Assembly: GCA_018971835.1 (NCBI GenBank)
Contig: JAGWZW010000015.1
Coordinates: 1 to 56,431 of the forward strand
Source: Alphaproteobacteria bacterium
GTDB taxonomy: Bacteria > Pseudomonadota > Alphaproteobacteria > Micropepsales > Micropepsaceae
Length of the DNA stretch: 56,431 bases
Reading direction: 5' to 3'
Shown here: positions 1 to 8,468 of the stretch, one piece after another
Layout of the letters: each line of letters starts with the position of its first letter
Numbering within the stretch: the first letter of the stretch is position 1
Position numbers and translations under genes: made by a program
Notes under the pieces: model-generated
Database searches by the model: none
Seen by the model: only the letters and a program-made list of their open reading frames with translations
Told to the model about the DNA's origin: nothing

Positions 1-611
1 GCGTCCTCCAGCCCGGGAGGGATGAGGACATCCTTGACCTCGACCGAGATGACGTTGATGCCCCACGGCTCGGTACGCTCGTCGATGATCTTGCGCAGTT
101 CGTTGCTGATCTTCTCCCGGCCTTCGAGCATCTCCGAAAGCTGCGTCTTGCCGATGACATCGCGCAAAGCCGTTTGCGCCGCCCAGCTTATGGCCGATTT
201 ATAATCTGCAACATCCAGCGCCGCCTTCTGCGGGTCCAACACCTTCCAGAACAGCACCGCATCGACGTCGACGGGCACGGTGTCCTTGGTGAGCGTCTTC
301 TCGGCCTTGAAGGCGGTCGTGATCACGCGGATGTCGATCCAGTACGGCACCGTATCGACCACCGGGATTATGAAAAACAGCCCGGGACCCTTCATGGCAA
401 CAAACCTGCCCAGTCGCAGAACGATGGTCCGTTCCCACTGATTGGCGATCTTGGTTGCCGAGGCAACGACGACCGCCAGGACAAACGACCCGAGCGCCAA
501 GCCAAGGGCTGCCGGGCCATCGGATGCGGCAAGAGCGGAATATGCCAAGGCCACGCCCGTGCCGAAAATCAGAAGGAAGATCAAGAGTGGGATGGCGCTG
601 GTATTTTTCAT
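1..611 (-). CDS. SPFH/Band 7 (stomatin/slipin-like) membrane protein, C-terminus beyond window
   Basis: Membrane-anchored scaffold of the SPFH/Band 7 superfamily; bacterial members form oligomeric cages or microdomains at the inner membrane, often with an NfeD-type partner. The reading frame runs from ATG at 611 to the window edge, so about 203 residues are visible and the C-terminal part is missing. Two hydrophobic segments lie near the N-terminus (about residues 5-30 and 38-52). The Band 7 core follows: NQWERTIVLRLGRF, then KGPGLFFIIPVVDTV, and later the typical WGINVISVEVKDVLIP. A GGGGGA purine run lies about 6 bases before the ATG. Family assignment is firm; partner and role are unknown because the downstream side is off the window. 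Confidence 0.9.
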   Translation of the reverse strand, partial: MKNTSAIPLLIFLLIFGTGVALAYSALAASDGPAALGLALGSFVLAVVVASATKIANQWERTIVLRLGRFVAMKGPGLFFIIPVVDTVPYWIDIRVITTAFKAEKTLTKDTVPVDVDAVLFWKVLDPQKAALDVADYKSAISWAAQTALRDVIGKTQLSEMLEGREKISNELRKIIDERTEPWGINVISVEVKDVLIPPGLED

Positions 612-653
612 GTCGAAATCCCCCGTGATCGCAATCCAGCAAACACCAAAAGA

Positions 654-869
654 TCAGCGCGGACTTCGCGCCTCGGTGAGGCCGCCCACTACCTCGGCGG
701 ATTCCGATTTGGAAGTCGCCCATTCCTCATCGAAGCCGCCGTCGGGCACTTCCGATCCGAGCTTGGACTGTACCACGGCAGCCATCCGTTGCAGAACGGA
801 TTTCATTTTGCTGAGAGGTGTGAATGGCCCGTTAGGTCGGGTCCCTAACGCAATAGATTTTTGATTCAT
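654..869 (-). CDS. small hypothetical protein upstream of the SPFH gene
   Basis: A 71-codon frame with an ATG at 869, ending 42 bp before the SPFH start, so it could be the first gene of that operon. The product has no recognisable domain. It is mildly acidic at its C-terminal half and rich in Ser, Glu and Val, with no membrane segment. A second Met at codon 22 (MKSVLQRM) is an equally plausible start and would give an amphipathic helix followed by an acidic tail. The ribosome site is weak. Coding status is uncertain. Confidence 0.3.
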   Translation of the reverse strand: MNQKSIALGTRPNGPFTPLSKMKSVLQRMAAVVQSKLGSEVPDGGFDEEWATSKSESAEVVGGLTEARSPR

Positions 870-1101
870 CCGGACAGCCCTCTTGTAGGGGCCGAAGATT
901 CAACGGGCGTAGGGCTGGGTCCCTGCATCTGCTCTTTTCTCGCGCTGGTGTGGCATCTCAATTGGAAGACCACACTGATCCGTGTACGGATGTTTGAAAA
1001 AAACAGTTAGGTATCCGAGCGCCAGACGTGACGATTCTACACAGTAACAACGGGGGTATGGCTGGGTCCCCTATGGCCTTCTCGCAACCGTGGACAGACA
1101 C

Positions 1102-1130
1102 AAAAAGGCCCGGTGTAAAGACATCGGGCC
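1102..1130 (-). terminator. rho-independent terminator after the serine recombinase gene
   Basis: Read on the minus strand, GGCCCGATGT and ACACCGGGCC form a 10-bp stem with one mismatch around the loop CTTT, followed immediately by TTTTT. It lies about 70 bp past the stop of the recombinase gene on the same strand, which supports that gene's direction and 3' end. Confidence 0.75.
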
Positions 1131-1199
1131 AATTGCAGGCCGCCGGCGAGGCTGTGAGGGGCTGTGGGCGCGTAATGCTGTCGGCGCGGACCAGCCGCA

Positions 1200-1937
1200 T
1201 TAGAGTCCCAAGCGTGCGCGAAGTCGGCGCACGCTCGTTTCGTGCCACCGCGCATCCGGGTACTTCGGGCTGCCGTCCGTATTCACCATCGCGCCCCGGC
1301 GGGTCTTGATTCCGTCCTCGTTCAGCGCCTCTGCAATCGCCGCGTCGGACAGCCCGTCTTCGACAAGCCCCTCGATAAAATCGCGTGTGTCTTCCGCGAA
1401 TTCATCGGCGCCTTTGCGCGCGCCCTTGCAGCCCGCCACATTGCCATGCTCGGCGATATAGGCCTTCAATGCACGCCCGCCGTCATAGTTGCCGAGCTTC
1501 ACCCCTAGCTTTTTGGCAGCCGCCAGCGCGGCCTTCGTGCGCTCGGAAATGGCCCGGCCCTCTTCCTCGGCAAACACCGCGCGGACGCCGTTTTCGAGAC
1601 GGCTGGCAGTAGGCGAATCGGCAAAGACAACCTTCAACCGCTTGTCGTCCAGCAGCTTCAACACGTCGGCGGCCCGGCGGCCCACGCGGTCCAGCTTGGC
1701 GACGACCAAGGTACAGCGCTTGGCTTTCGCCAGCGCAATTGCCTTCCTAAGCTGCCGACGCTCATCGCTCGTGATCTTGCCGGACTCTTCCTCGGTGAAC
1801 CGCTTGATGATGGTGGCACCGTGATACGCGGCGTAGCGCTCGACCTTCTCACGCTGATCGGCCAGCCCGAGCCCCGAGCGCCCCTGCTTCTCGGTCGAAA
1901 CACGATAGTAGGCCACGATTTTTGTGCCGTTTTGCAT
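1200..1937 (-). CDS. serine recombinase (resolvase/invertase N-terminal domain)
   Basis: Site-specific DNA recombinase of the resolvase/invertase superfamily, 245 residues from the ATG at 1937; a GTG five codons upstream at 1952 is an alternative. The N-terminal catalytic domain is complete: VAYYRVSTEKQ carries the nucleophilic serine (about residue 14). The conserved VVAKLDRVGR and the FAEEEGRAISERTKAAL helix follow, and the E-helix leads into a short C-terminal region with a helix-turn-helix-like segment (LSDAAIAEALNEDGIKTRRG, then WHETSVRRL). The length fits small resolvases, not the large phage integrases of the serine family. A terminator follows. There is no transposase partner, so it may serve as a resolvase or invertase of the surrounding element, or be a solitary relic. 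Confidence 0.9.
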   Translation of the reverse strand: MQNGTKIVAYYRVSTEKQGRSGLGLADQREKVERYAAYHGATIIKRFTEEESGKITSDERRQLRKAIALAKAKRCTLVVAKLDRVGRRAADVLKLLDDKRLKVVFADSPTASRLENGVRAVFAEEEGRAISERTKAALAAAKKLGVKLGNYDGGRALKAYIAEHGNVAGCKGARKGADEFAEDTRDFIEGLVEDGLSDAAIAEALNEDGIKTRRGAMVNTDGSPKYPDARWHETSVRRLRARLGL

Positions 1938-3093
1938 CGCCACACATTCCACTCTTCGTTCGTTACTTGGATTGTGTGGTATAGATCGGCGAACAATTCG
2001 AGCGATAGTGCGTGGTCTGGTTAACCTCGGATGAACACCGCCGCGCGTTGCGCCAAGGCGCGCCGATCACGATGAAGCGCTCGTTTCAAATCGGTTCGAG
2101 CAACTCCGGCACGACATTCTTCACGCTGCTCTTCGACGTGTACGCGCGACGCGTCTCCGTAGTATTCGGCGGAGATGGCTCATCAACGCGGTGCCCTGTT
2201 CGGGCGGCTTCTACCGTGTAAACCCGCCGTCCGGTGTGAACATGACCGGCATTTGGGTGTGAATAAGTAGCGAGCTACCAGGTCGTAGCAATACGGGCTG
2301 AGCGGTGCATGATGCGCCGGCGGGCGAATGGACAGTGTGCGCTGTAGATCAAGCGCTCTAGAAAATACCAGCGCGCACGGTATAGCGCGCGTCAAGGAAG
2401 GCCAAAGTGCCCGGTAGGCCGGAAGCAGCGCGCACCAGACCAAAGAACGCCGGGAGCGCATCGTCTCGCGAGGTAAACAAGTGAACAGCTTTGGTACTTC
2501 TGGGTGGCTCTCTTGGCGGAGCGAACCCGGGGCCGAAGGTAGTTGTGACGCGCGACGCGTTAAACAAGGGAACATCTTTTTTGAATTACGGCATCATAGC
2601 TACTTCCTTGTGTAAAACTGCGCCGAGGTGACGATAACCGACCGCACCGCCTGACACGCACTCGGTCCGGCTCGTCGCTGGCGGACGCTGCGCGGAAATG
2701 GGCCAACAGCCGACGCATCACCCGTTTTGGCACTTCGGCAAGGTCGCTCATTGACGTGTCAGTGAATTCAGTCGCTGCGACGATGGAGACGAGGTATGCC
2801 ACGCGATGGGGCACGGGGCGATTTGGTGGCGGCGCGGTAGCCACGCGGGTATCGGGCGGATCGGCGCGCGCCGGAGCGTGTTGACGCCACAGGAGAGTTG
2901 AGGTGGGTGGCAGAGGGGGACTGTTTGGTAGCGCAATAGAAACGGGCATAGCTGCTGTATAGGGAAGTGGCGTGTGCAGCACACTCACCGCGCGATAACG
3001 CGACTGTCGGGCACTCGCTCCGCTCGCCTGCGCTGCGCGCAGGTCTGGCGATCAGCCACAGCGGACAATCCGGACAACGGATCACCCACCCAA

Positions 3094-3936
3094 CTCGCAG
3101 ACACGAGGTCGTGAGACTTCGCGCTCGCCATAGCCGACGACTTGTCGCTGGTTCGCCCGGCGAAGTCGCTAATATTGGCGAGATGCCCGCCATCGATGAC
3201 ATTCCCGAACGTCAGCTATTGATGACATTGGTCGGGAGATTTTGGGAGGGAACTACTTTATACTGTACTTTAAGGGAAATTGGTTCGGACGCGTAAGGGA
3301 ACTAATTTATGCTGTAGTTTAAGGGAAATTGGACGACCGCAGGCTCGCAGACACGAAGGTCGCGAGACTTCGTGCTCGGCGACTCGTATCGTCTGCGATC
3401 AGAGAGCCCCAAATTGACTCTTTCTACTCTACCCCACATAAGGATCAGGGAACTACTTTATACTGTAATTTAAGGTAAATTATGTAATTTCCTTAAAAGT
3501 ACAGCATAAACTAGTTCCCTGATCCATAGGGTAATCAGCGTAGAGCAGCAGCCACCTGAATCACAATTACCCTTAAACTACAGTATAAATTAGTTCCCTG
3601 ATCCCTAGGGTAATCAGCGTAGGCGCCCAGGCGTCCGGCTGGTCTGCGAGCGGGTTGACCAGTGAATGATGCACCGACCGAGCACAAGGTCTCGCGACTT
3701 GATGCCCCTACGGGATTTGCGTAGGCACCCGCATGTCGCGAGCCCGCTCGATGGCAAAGTCGCGAAATAGGCACTCACTTGTGCATTAAGGCCAGGGAAC
3801 GCCGTACAGCGCTTCGCCCGCTGTCGAACTAACTCTCTGAGGGCGATCTCGGCGAGAGGCGTCAGCGGCTTCGAGAGGGCCGCCGGTTGGCATCTGGCGG
3901 GGCGAGGATTGGGAGCACAAAATCTCGCGACTTCAT
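3094..3936. repeat. second repeat family (core GAGCACRARRTCTCGCGACTT), four dispersed copies
   Basis: Two long direct copies of about 36 bp lie at 3094-3129 and 3344-3380; they share CTCGCAGACACGA, then GGTCG, GAGACTTCG and GCTCG. Read on the other strand, the same core recurs at 3678-3700 (ccgagcacaaggtctcgcgactt) and at 3912-3936 (with gagcacaaaatctcgcgact). The two pairs flank the iteron-like array in opposite orientation, so the whole block 3094-3936 has a loose mirror symmetry. The core contains the palindromic TCGCGA. Function is unknown. Confidence 0.6.
3248..3598. repeat. iteron-like array: five 34-36 bp repeats, three direct and two inverted
   Basis: The unit reads GGGAACTA, one variable base, then TTTAT(A/G)CTGTA, followed by a variable base, TTTAAGG and a terminal AAATT or TAATT. 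Copies on the plus strand are at 3248-3283, 3297-3332 and 3448-3481. Copies on the minus strand are at 3486-3519 and 3565-3598. The third and fourth copies face each other across 4 bp, and their shared flank GGATCA/TGATCC extends the inverted repeat to 3442-3525. Copies four and five lie in a 79-bp tandem repeat that also includes the flank tagggtaatcagcgtag. Spacing between the first two starts is 49 bp. AT-rich, regularly sized, mixed-orientation repeats of this kind resemble initiator-protein (iteron) or operator arrays, but no Rep-like gene is visible nearby. Confidence 0.75.
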
Positions 3937-4526
3937 GTCGGTGAGCACATCGTCTCCCGAACGATGTGAGGGAGCGCGCCGCGTGTGCGGCGACGGCGGG
4001 TCAAGCGATAGGTCGGATGGAGTTTGGAACGGGCCGGTGAAAACGGCGCCGCGCCGTCAGTGTCAGTGCGTCAGCGTGACGGCGAGTTCGCGCAGGTCAA
4101 CCGCAGCCGTCACAGATTAGGATCACGGTCGCGAGTCTGCCGGTCGTCATCGGGTGCCGGGTAGGGCTCAAAGCAATCTGGCGCAGCGATGCACCAGTGC
4201 GCGGCACAGCGCTTGGCGCGGCGCTGATGGTGTCCCTCGCCGCGTGTCGCCTTTCGGAGAATAGCGCGCAGCCGGTGACATTCTGTGAGGGTCTGGCATC
4301 CCCCGCGCCGTTCATTACGATTTCTCGCAACGTGACGGCGTGTCACGATGAAGGGACATTTAATCTCTGACGTGGTCGGAATTCTTGACGGACGCAATCC
4401 CGGTGCCATAGTCGCGGGGCAGTCCGAGAATTCTGGTTTCATCTGTGTTTGACGCTTCAATGATGCATCCCAAGTCCCGGCTAAAGGCGCGGCTGGTCGC
4501 CGCCTGTAATACTGAGACTTGGTTGA

Positions 4527-4823
4527 ATGGCATCTTCGTACAGTACCGCGCGGCGGCGGCACTCCCGTCGTAATAAGTTGACACCGCTTTCCCGGCGCCT
4601 CACGCCTATGGAAGTGACGGAGCACTGGTTTCGGCGCGGTAAAGATTTCGTGGATGAGATCCACGATACATATCCGGATTTCCCACAACCCGCACCAGAT
4701 GGGTTATATCTTCTTTCGCAGATCGAGGATTTCTTCAATAGGCTGCACGGCATTGCGACGGCAAACACTTCCTCCACTTCTGATGAACACATGCAAGCAA
4801 TGAGGGCCGCCCTTGGGCACTGA
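4527..4823 (+). CDS. small hypothetical protein coupled to the integrase gene
   Basis: A 98-codon frame whose stop overlaps the start of the following integrase by 11 bp. The more protein-like part begins at an internal ATG (4608) with MEVTEHWFRRGKDFVDEIHD. It continues through a predicted helical stretch (LYLLSQIEDFFNRLHGIA), giving about 71 residues. The first 27 residues are Arg/Ser-rich and may not be translated. No family is recognised. The overlap suggests translational coupling with the integrase; an excisionase-like role would be only a guess, as no DNA-binding motif is evident. Confidence 0.4.
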   Translation: MASSYSTARRRHSRRNKLTPLSRRLTPMEVTEHWFRRGKDFVDEIHDTYPDFPQPAPDGLYLLSQIEDFFNRLHGIATANTSSTSDEHMQAMRAALGH

Positions 4824-5955
4824 TCGTATTAGGCACTTGGTGGAGCGCAGAAGCGCTGCTGGCGTGCGCTATTTCTGGCAGCCATCCAAGACGGTACGCG
4901 CGCTTGGACTGGTGCCCGAGGCGCTTGGAGCCGATTACGCTCAAGCGAAAGCGCGTGCATTGGAATTGAATGCCATCGCAGATGAAATGCGCCGGACAGT
5001 AAGGAACGGAAGCAACGGGCCGCGCCCCGGAACATGCGCAAGGCTCTTTCAGGAGTTCATGGATTCGGATGAGTTCAACAACGAAAAAAAGGAAAGGACA
5101 CGTAAGGATTACCGCTACTATCTGGGCAAAATCGAAGCGGACTTCGGCGATGTAATGGTCCGCGCGCTGACGCCGAAGATCATCAAGACGTATTACCGCC
5201 GCCTTTGCCACGAAGTTAGTTTGACATGGGCGTCCCACATCCTTGCGCATTGGCGCGGCGTTTTGAGTTGGGCCGTGTCAGAAGATTGGATTCCAAAGAA
5301 CCCGGCTCTTGACGTGAAGCTGAAGGCCCCCAAAGCGCGTGATGTCATGTGGACCATCGCGCAGCGTGACACCTATGTCGCCAAGGCCCTCGAAATGGAT
5401 AAGGAATCGATTAGCGTGATGCTTCTTGTCGCCGATTCCATCGCCCAATCACCTGTCGATGTCAGGACCCTCAGGCGCAAGACATACGACGGTTGCACAA
5501 TTGATGTGGCTCGGCAGAAGACTGGCGTCAAGGACGCGCCTATTGTCCTCTTCCCCGAAGCGAAGGCCGCGCTTGACACCTATCTCGCGAAGCAGCCCCC
5601 CAAGCTCCCAGACGCACCTCTGTTCACGCATGACCGGATTGGAGGTATGTGGAAACCCTCCACGCTGGCAAAGTGGCACGGTAAGATCAGGGCGGCGGCT
5701 GGGCTCCCTCGGGAGCTTCAACTTCAAGACTTGCGCACGACGGGCCAGACCGAAGCTGGCGCTGCGGGCGGGACTGTCGATGAAATCCGTGCCCTCGCCC
5801 GGCACAAGACCCGCAGCGCGGGACTGCGTTATGTTCACCCAGACTCTAGATTTGTGGACGCAGTTCAGGCAAAACGCCTCGCGCATCGGACCGAAGCGCG
5901 GAACGAACAGGGGGAAAATGTTGGAATCCCTCTTGAGAAAAAGTTGGAATCCTGA
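4813..5955 (+). CDS. phage-type tyrosine recombinase (integrase)
   Basis: Site-specific integrase of 380 residues with a TTG start overlapping the upstream small frame. An N-terminal arm-type region is followed by a core-binding SAM-like domain (about 70-170: RKDYRYYLGKIEADFGDV to WAVSEDWIPKNPA). The C-terminal catalytic domain has RQKTGVKDAP (Lys strand), LQDLRTTGQTEAGAAG (second Arg), ALARHKTRSAG (His) and LRYVHPD (nucleophilic Tyr). Where relatives have a QR pair before the ...DVxxLR motif, this protein reads AQSPVDVRTLR, so the first catalytic Arg may be replaced by Ser; the HxLR His is Gln, which is seen in relatives. It ends 35 bp before tRNA-Ser, a classic integration target. Activity is therefore uncertain, family assignment is not. 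Confidence 0.9.
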   Translation: MGTDRIRHLVERRSAAGVRYFWQPSKTVRALGLVPEALGADYAQAKARALELNAIADEMRRTVRNGSNGPRPGTCARLFQEFMDSDEFNNEKKERTRKDYRYYLGKIEADFGDVMVRALTPKIIKTYYRRLCHEVSLTWASHILAHWRGVLSWAVSEDWIPKNPALDVKLKAPKARDVMWTIAQRDTYVAKALEMDKESISVMLLVADSIAQSPVDVRTLRRKTYDGCTIDVARQKTGVKDAPIVLFPEAKAALDTYLAKQPPKLPDAPLFTHDRIGGMWKPSTLAKWHGKIRAAAGLPRELQLQDLRTTGQTEAGAAGGTVDEIRALARHKTRSAGLRYVHPDSRFVDAVQAKRLAHRTEARNEQGENVGIPLEKKLES

Positions 5956-5990
5956 ACTAGCTTTGTGCTAAGGGATTGATTCTAAAAGAC

Positions 5991-6084
5991 GGAGCTGTGG
6001 CCGAGAGGCTGAAGGCGGCGGTTTGCTAAACCGTTATACGGTTGAAAAGCCGTATCGAGGGTTCGAATCCCTCCGGCTCCGCCA
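5991..6084 (+). tRNA. tRNA-Ser (anticodon GCU) with encoded CCA
   Basis: The acceptor stem GGAGCTG pairs with CGGCTCC (one G-U) and is followed by discriminator G and CCA at 6082-6084. The anticodon loop gtttGCTaaac reads AGC/AGU serine codons. A long variable arm (gttatacggttgaaaagccgtatcga) marks a class II serine tRNA, and the T-arm carries GGTTCGAATCC. The gene is intact. It lies directly after the tyrosine recombinase gene and probably marks the chromosomal edge of the element to the left. Confidence 0.96.
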
Positions 6085-6455
6085 GTGTTTTATTCAATAA
6101 TATAAATTACTTATGCGACTCTGAGACTCGCTCTTAAGTACCTGAAAATTCGCCTCTATTTCCGGTACGGGATTCGGAATTCAAGGGGAAATACGTCTTC
6201 TGAGGGCGGAATTGGGCGTTGCTGGCGATGCACTCTCTGTTCGGCCATTTCGGCGGTACGACTTTTCCGCTGGCTGCATTTCCGACGCACCAAGATCTCT
6301 GGCCAAGATCTATGAGGGACGCAGCGGTTACGAAAAAAGGAATTGGCCCGGGGCGAGACGGCGTACCTCCGGCCTGTCCGCCCCGGGCCTACGAATTGTT
6401 GCGTTCCTTGGGAACAACAGAAATCCGCGCGCCATAATCCGGCGCTTCTTCGCAT
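6085..6455. other. intergenic stretch between tRNA-Ser and the desaturase
   Basis: No convincing gene, terminator or repeat of the tRNA 3' end is seen. The stretch after the tRNA (about 6085-6130) is locally AT-rich. The short frames present are GC-biased readings without family features. Confidence 0.5.
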
Positions 6456-7652
6456 ATGGTGTTCGGAAGCATACCTTTCAAGGGCCCGACCGCCGGACCG
6501 CCGCAGAAACTGCATCACCGCTTGTCCTTTGGCGGCGCCCACCCCATATCCTCCGAAGTCAGTGCAGCGACGTTGAAGTCATCAGGCTCCGTCGAGAAAC
6601 GACGGGACCAACGCTTGAAGAACACACCGAACTGCAATTCCGACACGATCCGGAGCAACGCCCGAGCGCTGGCGCAATACGCAGCCGCGTATCGTGAGCC
6701 CAGCCACGTGCGGAGCATCGTCGAACTTGTCATCACGGCCGGGGCGCTCGTCGCCCTCTGGATCGCGATGTGGCTTTCTCTAGGCGTCGGGTATTGGCTC
6801 ACGCTGATCCTTGCCGTACCGGCTGCCGGCTTTCTGGTACGGCTGTTCATCCTTCAGCACGATTGCGGCCACGGCGCGTTTTTTCGGCGGCGAGTTGCCA
6901 ACGAATGGGTGGGCCGCGCGCTGGGCATCATAACATTCACCCCTTTCGACGTCTGGCGACGCGCACATGCCATGCATCACGCGACCACGGGCAATCTCGA
7001 TCGCCGCGGAATCGGCGACATCGAGACCCTCACCACGGACGAATATAGAGCGCGATCACCCCTGGGCCGCGTGGCCTATCGCGTCTATCGCCATCCGGCG
7101 GTCATGTTCGGGCTGGGACCGGCTTATCTCTTCCTTCTGCAACACCGTATCCCGCTCGGCATGATGCGCGCCGGATGGCGCCCATGGGTCAGTTCCATGG
7201 TTACCAATGCCGCCATTGCGTCTGCGGTCCTGCTGACGATGTGGCTGGTCGGGCCGTCGGCCTTTTTGCTCGTACATGTTCCCATCGTGCTGCTTGCCGC
7301 CTCGGCTGGTGTCTGGCTGTTCTATGTCCAGCATCAATTCGATGGTGCCTATTGGGCGCGCGACGGGGAATGGGATCTGCACGAAGCCGCACTTCGCGGC
7401 AGCACCCATTACGACCTTCCCGCCGTGCTGCACTGGTTCACGGCCAATATCGGCCTGCACCACATTCACCATCTGTGCAGCCGTGTCCCCTTCTATCGCT
7501 TGCCGCAGATCCTGCGCGACCGGCCGGAACTTGCAGGCGTCTCGCGGCTATCGCTTGCTCAAAGCGTTCGCAGCGTCCGCCTAGCGTTGTGGGATGAAGG
7601 CCAAAAACGGCTCATCTCCTTTCGCGAAGCGCGGGAATGCCTCGGCATTTGA
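6456..7652 (+). CDS. membrane fatty acid desaturase (FADS-type)
   Basis: Integral membrane di-iron desaturase that inserts a double bond into acyl chains of membrane lipids. All three histidine boxes are present: HDCGH at 135-139, HAMHH at 171-175 and HHIHH at 335-339. Four hydrophobic segments flank them (about 90-110, 115-133, 213-230, 248-290). The spacing and the IGLHHIHHLCSRVPFYRLP context resemble the omega-3/delta-12 acyl-lipid desaturase branch. The first 65 or so residues from the ATG at 6456 are low-complexity and precede the first conserved part, so the true start is probably further in, but no clear ribosome site decides it. It stands alone; the next gene begins about 130 bp later. 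Regiospecificity cannot be read. Confidence 0.88.
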   Translation: MVFGSIPFKGPTAGPPQKLHHRLSFGGAHPISSEVSAATLKSSGSVEKRRDQRLKNTPNCNSDTIRSNARALAQYAAAYREPSHVRSIVELVITAGALVALWIAMWLSLGVGYWLTLILAVPAAGFLVRLFILQHDCGHGAFFRRRVANEWVGRALGIITFTPFDVWRRAHAMHHATTGNLDRRGIGDIETLTTDEYRARSPLGRVAYRVYRHPAVMFGLGPAYLFLLQHRIPLGMMRAGWRPWVSSMVTNAAIASAVLLTMWLVGPSAFLLVHVPIVLLAASAGVWLFYVQHQFDGAYWARDGEWDLHEAALRGSTHYDLPAVLHWFTANIGLHHIHHLCSRVPFYRLPQILRDRPELAGVSRLSLAQSVRSVRLALWDEGQKRLISFREARECLGI

Positions 7653-7784
7653 TGGCATGACAAGGACCAGGGCTGCAGCAATGTGCGATTTCAAACTCGC
7701 AGCTGTCCTCTGCCACGGCGCGACCACAGTGAAGAATTCAATTCCGGATTTAACCTGACGAAGTATTCATCGCGGACAGTACAC

Positions 7785-8420
7785 ATGGCTCCACGCTTGT
7801 CACGTCGAACCGTCATGGCCGCTGGTGCGGCATCCCTTTTCGTAGGCCGACCTGCCGCAGCGAGCATCGCCCGCATGCAAACGCCCGCCATCAACATGGC
7901 GCTGCTGCAACGCGCTAGAGCCGCCTTGGAAACGCACAGGTCGGCCATCGCGGCTCCGGATCGGATCGCGGTGATCGACTTCGGGCTCGCCTCCCGCGTG
8001 CCGCGGCTTCACCTGATCGACCTGGAGCGCTCAACCCTTCGCAGTGTTCTGGTCGCGCACGGACGCGGCTCGGATCCGGCCTACACCGGTTGGCTCATAC
8101 GCTTTTCAAACACTGCCGGATCCGATGCGACGTCGGCAGGCAGCTATGTGACGGGTGCGGCCTATGTTGGAGAGCACGGTCATTCGATGCGTCTTGAAGG
8201 CCTCGATGCCACGAACTCGAATGCTCAGGCGCGGGGGATCGTGATCCATTCCGCCTGGTATGTGAATGAAGCGCTTGCCGTCAGCTCGGGGAAGATCGGG
8301 CGTAGCGACGGATGTTTCGCCGTTGCGCCGTCAGCGCTCGCCGCCGTGCTCTCCCACTTGGGTTCGGGCCGGTTCGTCTATGCCGACAGAATAGGAACAG
8401 GCCTTCGCAATCCGGCTTAG
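7785..8420 (+). CDS. exported murein L,D-transpeptidase-like protein (YkuD_2 family)
   Basis: Predicted periplasmic protein of 211 residues related to the murein L,D-transpeptidase catalytic family. The C-terminal half has the expected layout: GIVIHSAWYVN with the catalytic His region, then GRSDGCFAV with the nucleophilic Cys. The chosen ATG at 7785 places LSRRTVMAAGAASLFVG at the N-terminus, a twin-arginine-like signal. An upstream in-frame ATG at 7683 would bury this signal and is less likely. Family members carry annotated roles in peptidoglycan cross-linking or lipoprotein attachment, but many are uncharacterised. Cofactor-free cysteine enzymes rarely need Tat, so Sec use remains possible. 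Confidence 0.82.
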   Translation: MAPRLSRRTVMAAGAASLFVGRPAAASIARMQTPAINMALLQRARAALETHRSAIAAPDRIAVIDFGLASRVPRLHLIDLERSTLRSVLVAHGRGSDPAYTGWLIRFSNTAGSDATSAGSYVTGAAYVGEHGHSMRLEGLDATNSNAQARGIVIHSAWYVNEALAVSSGKIGRSDGCFAVAPSALAAVLSHLGSGRFVYADRIGTGLRNPA

Positions 8421-8468
8421 CCCTGGCGGGCAACCTGGATGCCCTCATCCTGCACGCGTAGCGGGGTT

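Larger units (their letters stand above)
2025..4526. other. 2.5-kb stretch without convincing genes, rich in repeats
   Basis: No frame here gives a protein with recognisable family features; the open frames on either strand are Arg/Pro/Ser-rich and look like accidental readings of GC-rich DNA. The stretch instead contains the two repeat families listed separately (3094-3936). It also has a perfect short palindrome at 4331-4347 (CGTGACGGCGTGTCACG), and its middle part (about 3230-3600) is clearly more AT-rich than its surroundings. This pattern suits the control region or decayed backbone of an integrated element. Confidence 0.6.

Noticed and set aside
3248..3598. CRISPR array
   Set aside because: Repeats are in mixed orientation and irregularly spaced, with no uniform spacers and no cas genes.
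4110..4688. Minus-strand 192-codon frame in the gene-poor region
   Set aside because: Arg/Pro/Cys-rich product without family features or ribosome site, overlapping the more protein-like plus-strand frame upstream of the integrase.
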